Shown here piece after piece: positions 9,420 to 18,643 of a stretch of 64,000 nt of DNA (position 1 is the stretch's first letter; every line of letters begins with the position of its first letter). A model generated the notes under the pieces. The model saw only the letters and a list, made by a program, of their open reading frames with translations. It searched no databases and was not told the origin of the DNA. The stretch comes from Acinetobacter sp. A47 (lineage in GTDB: Bacteria > Pseudomonadota > Gammaproteobacteria > Pseudomonadales > Moraxellaceae): positions 372,001-436,000 of the forward strand of contig NZ_JSUS01000064.1 in assembly GCF_000805455.1 (NCBI RefSeq). Direction: 5' to 3'. The position numbers were made by a program, and so were the translations under genes.

Positions 9420-9643
9420 TATCGCGTACCAAGGATAGAAATAGGAAACCCATGCATCTTAAAGCATTTGCATCATCGATGTCTTTAGTCCGTTTCCAGT
9501 TGAATAGAACCATACAGCCTGGATTAAAGCATTTTTAAAATAATAGTTTAAGTGGATAAGATTGCTCTAGTACGGGGACCACATGCTCATCTTTAAGATC
9601 GATACCAGAGCGGCCGAGTTGTCTGGTGGTGAATGATAAAACA

Positions 9644-9676
9644 GATGCTCAAACACTATCAGGATAGTTGAGCATC
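9644..9676 (-). terminator. Probable terminator after the alpha/beta hydrolase
   Basis: GATGCTCAA and TTGAGCATC pair at the ends of a 33-nt hairpin. Read on the minus strand it is followed by CTGTTTT, an imperfect U run. It lies 16 nt beyond the hydrolase stop. Confidence 0.7.
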
Positions 9677-9692
9677 AAAAAGCTCATGAGGG

Positions 9693-10658
9693 TCATTGAA
9701 GTTTTTCTGAGAGCCAGTCAAACAGTGCCTGATAGACTTTTTCCCGTACCGGTGGGGCTGAAAGCACAAGGTCATGTACACCATTATGTATTGCCAAGGT
9801 CTGTACATCACCTTTCATTTTCTTGGCATTATGCGTCATGTCTTTGACATCCAAAATGATATCGCTTTGCTGTGCATCAATACCCCATTTTTTCGGATAG
9901 CGGGATTGATGAGAATGCATGATCAAGGTTGGAACACTTAAACTTACGCCGTGATGAATTTCTTTCTGCGCTTCATGAATGGCTGTGACAAAACTCAAAC
10001 TCACAAATGGCAGGGTCTTGGGCTTCCAGTCGAGATTAAAATCCCATTCCCCATAAAAATCTTGATGCAGGCTAGGGGTATACCATGGGTTGAGCCCACT
10101 TGGGAACTTTGCCTTGGGGAATCGTTTACCAACTTCACTCAGGAGCGGAATACCTAGTTTTTTCTCGATGGTACTTTTGTAGAAATCATAAAATGGACTG
10201 TTGGCCCAGACGGCCTTGATTAAACGGTGATCCGGATAATGTGCCGCATAAAGTGTCGCAATCAGACCGCCAGTCGAATGCCCGGCCAGTAGAACCTGTT
10301 GATGATTTTCCTGACCAATAATCTCCAGCGCTTTACTGATTTCAGCGTCATATTCACGTAGATCAAGTACATAATAGAATTTTTGATGGGGCAGTCTGGA
10401 ACGGCCATATTTTCTCAGGTCGAGTGCATAAAAATCATAACCATGCTGGTTAAACTGCTGTGCCATTTCTTTTTGAAAAAAATAATCGGCAAATCCATGA
10501 ATGTATAAAACGGCCTTTTTGGTGGCTTGAACGGCTTTTTTGCGTATCAGTGTTGCGACAACTTTTCCATCATAATCATCAGCAAAGTTCAAAGTCAGTT
10601 GCTGATAATCTTCACCTAATATATCTGGTTGATAAGAATAAGGATTTGAAGTCGTCAT
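9693..10658 (-). CDS. Alpha/beta hydrolase, lysophospholipase/monoglyceride-lipase-like
   Basis: A 321-aa protein of the serine aminopeptidase S33/Hydrolase_4 type. It shows YIHGFADYFF (oxyanion region), the nucleophile elbow LLAGHSTGG with the catalytic Ser, and GVHDLVLS with the catalytic His near the C-terminus. No signal peptide is visible, so it is likely cytoplasmic or loosely membrane-bound. Relatives cleave lysophospholipids or monoacylglycerols; the substrate is not predictable. It is transcribed alone, divergent from the helicase gene. Confidence 0.85.
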   Translation of the reverse strand: MTTSNPYSYQPDILGEDYQQLTLNFADDYDGKVVATLIRKKAVQATKKAVLYIHGFADYFFQKEMAQQFNQHGYDFYALDLRKYGRSRLPHQKFYYVLDLREYDAEISKALEIIGQENHQQVLLAGHSTGGLIATLYAAHYPDHRLIKAVWANSPFYDFYKSTIEKKLGIPLLSEVGKRFPKAKFPSGLNPWYTPSLHQDFYGEWDFNLDWKPKTLPFVSLSFVTAIHEAQKEIHHGVSLSVPTLIMHSHQSRYPKKWGIDAQQSDIILDVKDMTHNAKKMKGDVQTLAIHNGVHDLVLSAPPVREKVYQALFDWLSEKLQ

Positions 10659-10851
10659 TTTTATAGATCAAGCCTGGATTCATTCATAAATACCATAAAT
10701 GAAAACCTCTGGATGTCAATCTCAATCTCTGACCGGTGCAGTTGCAATGACGTAATGGACAAACACTGCAGAATATGGAGGAAGCTATACTATTTTTATT
10801 TTCAGCAAAAAATCGTTAAGCTATGCACTGTTGTTTTTGACTGAAGAAATT

Positions 10852-12564
10852 ATGAAACAAGAGACTGCACTGAAGTTACTAAAAGCTGGGGAAAATGTTT
10901 TTTTAACGGGATCAGCCGGTGCAGGAAAAACCTATACGCTTAATCAGTACATTCATTATTTAAAAGCACGTAAAGTTCCTGTGGCGATTACCGCATCGAC
11001 CGGTATTGCGGCAACGCACATGAATGGAATGACGATTCATACCTGGGCGGGTATCGGGATTAAAGACAGCCTGAGTGATGATGATCTCAAGCGTATGAAA
11101 GAACGTAAATATTTAAAAGAGCATTTGGAAAATGCCCAGGTTCTGGTGATCGACGAAATTTCCATGTTGCATGCCAAGCAACTCAATCTGGTCAATCAGG
11201 TGTTAAAGTACTTTAAAGAAAGTGACGAAGCTTTTGGTGGCATTCAGGTGATTGTGGCAGGAGATTTTTTCCAGTTACCGCCTGTGGGGAAAAAGGACGA
11301 AAATAACCGGGACAAATTCTGTTTTATGTCTGAAGCATGGGTCGAAGCCAAATTTCGCGTTTGCTACTTGACCGAACAGCACCGGCAGGATGACGAAATC
11401 CTGAACCAGATTCTGAATGCGATTCGGGCACAGAATATCCAGCATCATCATATCTCGGCATTACAACAATCTCGACAACATGATATTGGGGAAACCTTTA
11501 CCCGTTTATACACGCATAATATGGATGTGGATAATATCAACTATCAGCATCTCAATGAAATCGATAACGAAAGCCATCAGTTTAATGCGGTTCTGGATGG
11601 TAATGAAAAATTAATCGAAACCCTGAAATCCTCAGTCCGTGCGCCTGAAGAACTGACCCTTAAAAAACATGCCAAAGTGATGTTTGTTAAAAATAACTTT
11701 GATATGGGGTATATCAATGGCAGCTTGGGCGAAGTCATTGGCTTTGAAGAAGATGATAAGCAAGGTATTTTACCGAAAGTCAAACTGACTGATGGCACTA
11801 CTTTTCTGGTTGAGCCAGAAACATGGTCAATCGAAAATGAGGCAGGCAAGGTGATTGCCAGTTATCAGCAGATTCCTTTACGTCTGGCTTGGGCCATTAC
11901 CATTCATAAAAGCCAAGGCATGACGCTAGAAGCCGCAGAAATCAATTTAAGCCATACCTTTGAAAAAGGTCAGGGCTATGTGGCTTTATCCCGTTTGAAG
12001 TCACTGACCGGATTGAAACTGCTGGGCTTTAATGAGCAGGCGCTGGAGCTGGATAGTCTGGCCATTAAAGCCGATCGCCGTTTTCAGGAGCTGTCTGCCG
12101 AAGCGGAAGCCAACTTTGAAAATATTGACCTCACGACCCAGCACAATGCCTTTATTCGTCATTGCGGTGGTACGCTGAATGCGACTGAAATTGCACGCAA
12201 TGAGAAGAAAATTGCCAAAGGCGGCAAGCAGAACTATGCTGCAGCGACCTTAGATGAAACCCGTGCTTTATTTGAAGGCGGTTATGAAATTGAAGATATT
12301 GCGCATGAGCGTGGTTTAACGCCTGCCACGATTATCAATCATCTGGCACGGCTTCATCGTGAGCAGGGGCTGGATATTTCCGTGGCCAGCCCGGGGGATG
12401 AAGTGATTGAAGAAGTGCGCAAGATTTATAAACGACTGCATAAGCGTAAAAATCCGGAACATTTCACTGATGATGGTGCAATCAAGTTGCGTCCTATCGT
12501 GGAAGCCACCAGCCCGCGTATGGCCTATGATCAGGTTCGTCTGGCTTTACTGTTTATTGAATAG
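10852..12564 (+). CDS. Pif1/RecD-like superfamily 1 DNA helicase with C-terminal HTH domain
   Basis: A 570-aa ATP-dependent helicase. Motif I is GSAGAGKTYTLNQ (about residues 21-33), motif II VIDEISMLH, motif III AGDFFQLPPVG, and the C-terminal UvrD_C_2 block is AWAITIHKSQGMTLE with GYVALSRLKSLTGL, the set found in eukaryotic Pif1 and bacterial RecD2-like proteins. The last ~100 residues hold a RecQ/Pif1-type helix-turn-helix (EIEDIAHERGLTPATIINHL). The ATG at 10852, with GAAGAA upstream, is preferred over a TTG seven codons earlier. It probably acts in replication-fork or recombination repair. The next gene follows after 12 nt. Confidence 0.9.
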   Translation: MKQETALKLLKAGENVFLTGSAGAGKTYTLNQYIHYLKARKVPVAITASTGIAATHMNGMTIHTWAGIGIKDSLSDDDLKRMKERKYLKEHLENAQVLVIDEISMLHAKQLNLVNQVLKYFKESDEAFGGIQVIVAGDFFQLPPVGKKDENNRDKFCFMSEAWVEAKFRVCYLTEQHRQDDEILNQILNAIRAQNIQHHHISALQQSRQHDIGETFTRLYTHNMDVDNINYQHLNEIDNESHQFNAVLDGNEKLIETLKSSVRAPEELTLKKHAKVMFVKNNFDMGYINGSLGEVIGFEEDDKQGILPKVKLTDGTTFLVEPETWSIENEAGKVIASYQQIPLRLAWAITIHKSQGMTLEAAEINLSHTFEKGQGYVALSRLKSLTGLKLLGFNEQALELDSLAIKADRRFQELSAEAEANFENIDLTTQHNAFIRHCGGTLNATEIARNEKKIAKGGKQNYAAATLDETRALFEGGYEIEDIAHERGLTPATIINHLARLHREQGLDISVASPGDEVIEEVRKIYKRLHKRKNPEHFTDDGAIKLRPIVEATSPRMAYDQVRLALLFIE

Positions 12565-12576
12565 GATACATCAAAC

Positions 12577-12939
12577 ATGCCTCATCTCGTTGCCAACTAT
12601 TCAGCCAATCTGACTGAACTGGATCAGCACACATTGCTCAGCAGTGTCAATTCGGCACTGATTGCAACCCATCTGTTTAGCCCGAATGACGTAAAGTCGC
12701 GTATTTTTAAAGATGAGGCTTTTTTGATTGGAATGGGCGATACGCAAGATGCCTATATCCATTTAAAGCTGTATTTGCTCAGTGGTAGAACTGCGGCACA
12801 AAAGCAGGATTTAGGCCGTGTTTTACTGGCGATACTGGAACAAAAAGCCTATTTGCCTGTCGTACATGAATCGCCGATCCAGTTTTGTGTGGAAGTAATT
12901 GATATGCCAAGCGAGTATTATTTTAAGGCAACGGTCTGA
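12577..12939 (+). CDS. 5-carboxymethyl-2-hydroxymuconate isomerase family protein
   Basis: A 120-aa protein matching the CHMI (HpcD/HpaF-type) tautomerase family, which has a MIF-like fold and an N-terminal proline nucleophile: the sequence starts MPHLVANYS, leaving Pro as residue 1 after Met removal. SGRTAAQKQDLGRVLL is the conserved helix. No other homoprotocatechuate-pathway gene is nearby, so the physiological substrate is uncertain. It lies 12 nt after the helicase gene and is probably co-transcribed. Confidence 0.85.
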   Translation: MPHLVANYSANLTELDQHTLLSSVNSALIATHLFSPNDVKSRIFKDEAFLIGMGDTQDAYIHLKLYLLSGRTAAQKQDLGRVLLAILEQKAYLPVVHESPIQFCVEVIDMPSEYYFKATV

Positions 12940-13164
12940 TGTGAGCTGAATCAACTGCACTTGAGTGCAGAGGTGAAGTTGATTCATTTTTGAAAAAATA
13001 TTCCTGATTTTTGGACTACTCCGTACAGTGAGCTATGTTTTTATTTTTTCATATGTTTTTTGTTTAGCGTAGCAAAGCAGATAGTGGCATAACGTTAAAA
13101 ATATAGACAAGTATGTATGCTGTTTATAAAATGCGCTAAAGTTTATTAAATAACCTATAAAAAA

Positions 13165-15969
13165 ATGCTGAATCATATCTTTCACGTTTTAGAAAGCTTA
13201 GGGCTGAGTGCGCAAAAACGTGCAATTCATGCTCAATTTTCCAACTCTGCTTTAAATGATCAAGTATTCTTACAATATGTCGAAGGCACCCATCAGCTTA
13301 ATCAGGGCATTGAGCTTCAGTTGCTCTGTCTTTCGACCAGTGCCGTCATTCCATTAAAAAGTTTTATTGGCAGTCAGGTCGCCATTGATATTGTGACTGA
13401 TCGGGCTGAACTGAACCGTATCACCGGTATCGTGACCCAGGCTGATGTTGGAGCGAGTGATGGTTCGCTCACCCTGTATAAACTCGGTGTACAAGACCCG
13501 ACAGCTTTATGGAGGCATCGACGTAATAGCCGTGTGTTTATGGCGAAATCAGTTCCAGATGTTATCCAGACCATCTTTAAGGAATGGCAGTCTAAAAGTC
13601 CGTTATTTGCTGCCAGTTTGACTCTGGATGTCAGCGGGCTTGGCAAAGACTATGATGTTCGTCCTTTTATTATGCAGAGCAATGAAAGCGATTATGACTT
13701 TCTGACCCGTTTGATGCGGAGTGAAGGGATCAACTGGCTGATTGATGAAGCCCGGTTAAAAGTCGCCAGCTCAAGTGAACAGATTCAGGCCCAGAAACTC
13801 AGACTGATTGATGATAATAGTCATTATAACGCTTTGGATCGCCGTCATATCCGTTTTCATCGCAGTAGTGCTACGGAAACACAGGACAGTATCACGGCAT
13901 TGGTTGCACAGCGTACATTACAACCTGGCGCGGTCCATGTACAGCGTTGGCAGGCTGACGCTTTGGAACAGGAAGAAGGTGCGGGTAGTGTTCAGAGCAA
14001 GCATCAACATAGTGACCAGCATGATAACCAGCAACTGGCACTGGAACAGGCATGGCATTTTTCACCGGCCTGGATTCAGGACCTGAATGGTGAAGATGGC
14101 ACCACCAAAGCAGGCAATGCCCAGATCGAAAAACTGAATCAGAATTTAGGACAATACTACGATGCTCAGGCCAAGCAGTTTGTTGCAAATTCGACCGTTC
14201 GGGATGCACAGGTCGGTTACTGGTTTGAATTGAAGGAACATCCTGAAATTGATCAGCATCAGGGTGCAGACAAAGAATTTTTAATTACCTCAAAGCACTT
14301 TTATAACCAGAATAATTTACCCAAGGATCTGACGGATCAGGTGCATGCCTTACTCCAGCATAGTCATTGGCAGTTAAAAGGCTTGAATGCAGCACAGGCC
14401 GACGAACGCCAGGCGAATCAGCTGACGCTACAGCGCCGTAATGTGGCATTGGTGCCAGAATACAATCCCTTGCAGCATCGACCAGCAGCCCATCCGCAAC
14501 GCGCGCGCGTGGTGGGACCGAGTGGTGATGAGATCCATGTCGATGAATGGGGGCGTATTAAAATCCGCTTCCTGTTTACCCGTACAGAGGACCATAGCCA
14601 CGATGGGGGTGCTGGTGCCAATGACAACGACACCGATTCAGCCTGGATCGATGTGCTGACACCGTGGGCAGGTGAAGGTTATGGTGCACGTTTCTTGCCA
14701 CGTATCGGTGAGATTGTGGTGATCAACTTCTTTGACGGTAATATTGACCGCCCTTATGTGGTGGGGCGAATTCATGAAGCACAGCGTAGCCCGACCAGGT
14801 TTGATAATGCTGGCAAGCTGCCGGATACCAAGAAACTGGCCGGGATCAAATCTAAAGAAGTCCAAGGCGAAGGTTTTAACCAGTTACGTTTTGATGACAC
14901 CACCGGACAAATCAGCGCGCAACTGCAAAGCAGTCATGCCGCCAGCCAACTGAATCTCGGTAAACTGAGCCATCCAAAGGACAAGGCTGAGAGTGAGGAC
15001 CGTGGTGAAGGTTTTGAACTGCGTACCGATCAATGGGGGGCTGTGCGTGCAGGTCAAGGTTTGTTGCTGAGTACGCAGAAACAGGATCAGGCGCAAGGCG
15101 AGCATCTAGATGCGCAGCCAGCCAGACAACAGATCGAAGGCAACCAAAGCAATGCCAAAGCCTTAAGCGAAGTTGCCAAGAACCAACAGACTGACGAAAT
15201 TGAATCGGTTGAACAATTGAAAGCATTTGCAGAACAGATTGAAGCAAAAATTGCCAGATTTAATAAAGCTTTATTGTTGCTGAGCTCACCCGCGGGAATT
15301 GGCCTGAGTACCAATGAAGATATTCATCTTTCAGCAGATGGACAGATTAATCAGCTGGCAGGCGATAGTATTAACCTGAGTACGCAAAAGAATCTGATTA
15401 CGCATGCGCAAAATCGAATCAGTCTGTTTGCAGCACAGAATGGGATCAAGCAGGTCGCTGCCAAAGGTAAATTTGAAGCGCATGCCCAATCGGATGGCAT
15501 GGATTTACTAGCCAAGCAAGGCATCCAGATTATCTCGACTGAAGATCGTATTGAAATTACCAGTCCAAAAGAAATTGTAATTACAGCGGGTGGATCTCAA
15601 ATCAAGCTCAATGGCTCAGGGATTTTTCCGACCACAAGTGGCAAGTTTGAGGTGAAGGCGGGGCAGCATTTGTTTATGGGCGGGGCGAAAGCGAATGTAC
15701 AATTACCCGCTTTGCCTAAATTCGATAATAAAAATTGGATTGCTTTGGAGTTACTGGATACCTTGGGTGAACCATATACTGATATTAATTATAAAATTCA
15801 TTTTGAAAATAATCAGGTTATTGAGGGGAAGCTTGACTCGGAAGGTAAAGCTCATCATGACAATGTTCCTCAAAAGGCGATTAAAGTGGAATACGAATTT
15901 GATCCAAGTGATGATCCTTGGCCAGATTTTGATGAATTATTCCAGGCAGTAGAAAGAAATATTAAGTAG
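13165..15969 (+). CDS. vgrG: Type VI secretion spike protein VgrG with C-terminal extension
   Basis: Trimeric tip of the T6SS tube that carries effectors into target cells. In this 934-aa protein, residues 1 to ~330 are the gp27-like base (SAQKRAIHAQFSNSALND start). The gp5-like OB-fold follows (RARVVGPSGDEIHVDEWG, DVLTPWAGEGYGARFLPRIG, DRPYVVGRIHEAQ), then the DUF2345 beta-prism (LLSSPAGIGLSTNEDIHLSA). Residues ~842-934 are an additional domain after the usual end, probably a beta-sandwich cargo adaptor. No T6SS structural genes are in the window, so this is an orphan vgrG island. The effector gene begins 9 nt downstream. The start has no clear ribosome binding site. Confidence 0.96.
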   Translation: MLNHIFHVLESLGLSAQKRAIHAQFSNSALNDQVFLQYVEGTHQLNQGIELQLLCLSTSAVIPLKSFIGSQVAIDIVTDRAELNRITGIVTQADVGASDGSLTLYKLGVQDPTALWRHRRNSRVFMAKSVPDVIQTIFKEWQSKSPLFAASLTLDVSGLGKDYDVRPFIMQSNESDYDFLTRLMRSEGINWLIDEARLKVASSSEQIQAQKLRLIDDNSHYNALDRRHIRFHRSSATETQDSITALVAQRTLQPGAVHVQRWQADALEQEEGAGSVQSKHQHSDQHDNQQLALEQAWHFSPAWIQDLNGEDGTTKAGNAQIEKLNQNLGQYYDAQAKQFVANSTVRDAQVGYWFELKEHPEIDQHQGADKEFLITSKHFYNQNNLPKDLTDQVHALLQHSHWQLKGLNAAQADERQANQLTLQRRNVALVPEYNPLQHRPAAHPQRARVVGPSGDEIHVDEWGRIKIRFLFTRTEDHSHDGGAGANDNDTDSAWIDVLTPWAGEGYGARFLPRIGEIVVINFFDGNIDRPYVVGRIHEAQRSPTRFDNAGKLPDTKKLAGIKSKEVQGEGFNQLRFDDTTGQISAQLQSSHAASQLNLGKLSHPKDKAESEDRGEGFELRTDQWGAVRAGQGLLLSTQKQDQAQGEHLDAQPARQQIEGNQSNAKALSEVAKNQQTDEIESVEQLKAFAEQIEAKIARFNKALLLLSSPAGIGLSTNEDIHLSADGQINQLAGDSINLSTQKNLITHAQNRISLFAAQNGIKQVAAKGKFEAHAQSDGMDLLAKQGIQIISTEDRIEITSPKEIVITAGGSQIKLNGSGIFPTTSGKFEVKAGQHLFMGGAKANVQLPALPKFDNKNWIALELLDTLGEPYTDINYKIHFENNQVIEGKLDSEGKAHHDNVPQKAIKVEYEFDPSDDPWPDFDELFQAVERNIK

Positions 15970-15978
15970 AGAAAAAAT

Positions 15979-17775
15979 ATGTCGGATTTTTTAGATGATG
16001 TTGCAAATAGTGCAAAGAAAATAAAAAACACAATCACAAATACGATTTCTACTGGTGCTTCTAATGCACAAAAAACAGTTGCGTCGGGATATGACACGGC
16101 TAAAAAAGGAATAAACCAGGCTCAAAAAGAAATTTCTGAGAATATAGATGCTGCTAAAAAGAAGGCACAAGAAATCAGCACTGATATTTCTAAAAATTTA
16201 GATGAAGGTAAAAAGAAACTAGAGGCTGCAAAAAAACAGGTGCAAGGGGCTGCTCAACAGGCTGCGGATGCGGTTACTGATCAGACTCTTAAAAATGCTT
16301 TAGCTTTTTTTTCAGCTGCACAAAAAGGTAGTGAGGCTGCTAAAAATGTTGGGATATGGCTATGGGAAGTTATAAAAGGTGACTTTCATGAAGATCCGAC
16401 TACAGCACAAATTGCTACAGGTATGGTTGTTTCAATGATCCCTGTCGTGGATCAGATTTGTGATGTACGTGATTTCTTTGCATGTGCAATTCAAGTTAGA
16501 GAGAAGCCCGACGACAATATGCCTAAAATTATGATGGTAATTACCGTTGTTGGAATTGTTCCAACTGTAGGTTCTTTTGCAAAAGGTATGTTGAAAATTA
16601 TACTTTCAACGCTTCGACGTAGTTTTAAAAATGTACCTGCCAATTTTCATCGTTTACCTGTATTCGAGAAAAAAATAGATGAAACGCTAGAAAAAGCTTT
16701 AAAACAAGTCAGAATATTTTTAAATAGGGCTGATGTTCAGAAATATATTCAATTTAAAAAAATTGGTGATCCTTATAAATTTGTAGCTAAAAAAATTGAA
16801 ATAATAATTGCAGAAACAAGTAAAAATAGCTCATTTGTAATTAAACAATCAAAGTATTTATTGAGTAAATTTGATCAGCTGATTACTTATGTTAAGCGTC
16901 TGGGCGGAAATAATAAGCTAGTACAAGAAGCCTTGGAAGAGCAAAAAAAATTACAGGACTTTGTGAATAATAAATTACCAAAGCTGTTGCAAGATAATGA
17001 AGTCTTAGGAACAGTGATTAAAATGCTGAGAAAAATTCAACGTCGTTTAGAAATTGAAAGTGATATGGCTTTTAGGGCATCTGTAAATAAAACCAATCTG
17101 GATCGAGTCTGGTTTCCATATCTAGATGAACTGGAACAGATGAAAAAGAAAACACCAAGTTGGGCTGACAGAAATGTAGATAAATTGGCTAATCCACCAC
17201 ATATGTCTGCTAAACCTCCTAACAGTCAAGCTGAATTTTTAACAGAAGGGTATCCAGATATAAAAAATGATTTTAAAACATTCGCTAAAAATGCAGCTAA
17301 AGCAACTGAGTTTAAAGAGGGAGAAGTTTTATACCGAGTAATTTCTCCTGCTTCTATGGATAATTCAGTTTGCTGGATGCGTGAGTCAGAATTTAAAAAG
17401 CTCAAGAATAAGGATGACTGGCGTCGTAACTTTGCTGTATGGGGGAGCTGGAATAGTAATGGCGAATATGTAACCTATACTGTTCCTAAAGGTGGTCTAA
17501 AAGCTTGGGAAGGTAAGGTTGGTTCTCAAGTTATGGATACAGCAGGGAGAAAACCAGCAGGTCTGTCTGATGCAGAATGGGCAAAAAAACTGGAAGAAGC
17601 AAAGGAATTTTCTTTAGAAGGTGGAGCAATCCAAATTGTACTGGATCCTACAATGTTGCAGTCTTCCAATATAAGTGCGCGTAAAGCAACAGGCTGGGGC
17701 TATGGAGATAATGAATTAGGTCATACAATTGATCTAGTGGGAGTACCAGTGCTTAAAAATAATGTGAAGTCGTGA
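15979..17775 (+). CDS. Predicted T6SS cargo effector, C-terminal toxin domain of unknown class
   Basis: A 598-aa protein starting 9 nt after vgrG. Residues 1 to ~95 are Ala/Lys/Gln-rich amphipathic helices. Residues ~140-210 hold two hydrophobic stretches (VVSMIPVVDQICDVRDFF and MMVITVVGIVPTVGSFAKG) of the kind found before the toxin domain in polymorphic toxins. A helical middle follows to ~400. The last ~165 residues form a compact domain with GEVLYRVISPAS, NSVCWMRESEF, FAVWGSWNSNGEYVTYTVP, GGAIQIVLDP and GWGYGDNELGHTIDL. I do not recognise its activity; an ADP-ribosyltransferase-like or other cleft enzyme is conceivable but unproven. It is much more AT-rich than vgrG. Confidence 0.75.
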   Translation: MSDFLDDVANSAKKIKNTITNTISTGASNAQKTVASGYDTAKKGINQAQKEISENIDAAKKKAQEISTDISKNLDEGKKKLEAAKKQVQGAAQQAADAVTDQTLKNALAFFSAAQKGSEAAKNVGIWLWEVIKGDFHEDPTTAQIATGMVVSMIPVVDQICDVRDFFACAIQVREKPDDNMPKIMMVITVVGIVPTVGSFAKGMLKIILSTLRRSFKNVPANFHRLPVFEKKIDETLEKALKQVRIFLNRADVQKYIQFKKIGDPYKFVAKKIEIIIAETSKNSSFVIKQSKYLLSKFDQLITYVKRLGGNNKLVQEALEEQKKLQDFVNNKLPKLLQDNEVLGTVIKMLRKIQRRLEIESDMAFRASVNKTNLDRVWFPYLDELEQMKKKTPSWADRNVDKLANPPHMSAKPPNSQAEFLTEGYPDIKNDFKTFAKNAAKATEFKEGEVLYRVISPASMDNSVCWMRESEFKKLKNKDDWRRNFAVWGSWNSNGEYVTYTVPKGGLKAWEGKVGSQVMDTAGRKPAGLSDAEWAKKLEEAKEFSLEGGAIQIVLDPTMLQSSNISARKATGWGYGDNELGHTIDLVGVPVLKNNVKS

Positions 17776-17781
17776 GTAAAT

Positions 17782-18624
17782 ATGATTGATTTAAAGAAAC
17801 TAGAGTTATTTCCGCAAGAGATCTATGCGATTGAACAATTTATTTCATATAACTATTACTATGAAACGGTAAAGTTATGGGAGGAATTGATTCAATATGC
17901 TGAAGAACTATTAGATAAATATAGTGCTCATTTAGCACTCGATCATCGTGCTCAGCACCCATCTCATCAAGCCGATTATGTCTGGGGAACCATCGTACTA
18001 CCAAATTTTAAAGGAGTCCTCCATCATTTAGTTGATGGCCTGGATGACTTAAAAGAAGGTTTTTTGCCTATATTAAGAAGAATGAGTAGCATTAATAATG
18101 CTGTAATCGCACAGGGTAGAGATTATCCCTATGATTGGATGGACAAAGTAGAAAAAGGAGCCGTAGAGCAATATGAAGCCAAAGAGAAAATTGTTCTAAC
18201 TCGAGCAACGAATATCTATATTGCTAGTGATTATTATACAGCTCAATGGGATTATAAAGATCTATTAAAAGATGAGTACGTTGTGGGAATAGATTTTCCA
18301 GAGCATTTACCTAAATATCAGCTCAATACGAATATTATGGTCAAAACTGGTGAGCCAATCATGGTGACAGGGATTTATCGTTCAATTGAGTCATACTCTG
18401 CTTGTAATTTTATGATAAAAGAAGAAAAAATGTCAGCCAAGCATCCTGAAGACTGGAAATTAGCCCCAGCGGTTCAGTGTTTTAAAACGAATCCTGACCT
18501 TTTTACGACATCAGATACAATTGAAAATTCAGAAGAGGTAGAAACGACATGGATACTGGTGGAAAAAGTAGTTGAGGATGGGGGTAGCAGTTCGGTATTT
18601 AGTAAAAAGAAGATTTCTCAATAA
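17782..18624 (+). CDS. Probable T6SS immunity protein
   Basis: A 280-aa soluble protein without signal peptide starting 6 nt after the effector stop. The N-terminal half is predominantly helical and rich in aromatic and acidic residues (residues 1-150, including GRDYPYDWMDKVEKGA). The second half looks beta-rich (PIMVTGIYRSIESYSACNF). The size, position and two-part layout recall the Imm71/Imm72 immunity families, but this is from memory and is not established. A cytoplasmic immunity protein would imply that the effector acts in the cytoplasm. Base composition is AT-rich like the effector. Confidence 0.6.
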   Translation: MIDLKKLELFPQEIYAIEQFISYNYYYETVKLWEELIQYAEELLDKYSAHLALDHRAQHPSHQADYVWGTIVLPNFKGVLHHLVDGLDDLKEGFLPILRRMSSINNAVIAQGRDYPYDWMDKVEKGAVEQYEAKEKIVLTRATNIYIASDYYTAQWDYKDLLKDEYVVGIDFPEHLPKYQLNTNIMVKTGEPIMVTGIYRSIESYSACNFMIKEEKMSAKHPEDWKLAPAVQCFKTNPDLFTTSDTIENSEEVETTWILVEKVVEDGGSSSVFSKKKISQ

Positions 18625-18643
18625 ACTTTATCACTGGTGTAAA

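Noticed and set aside
9540..9640. Minus-strand stretch encoding TTRQLGRSGI, like the start of an aldo/keto reductase
   Set aside because: The similarity stops after about ten residues, no further family motif follows in any frame, and the stretch is too short to call a remnant.
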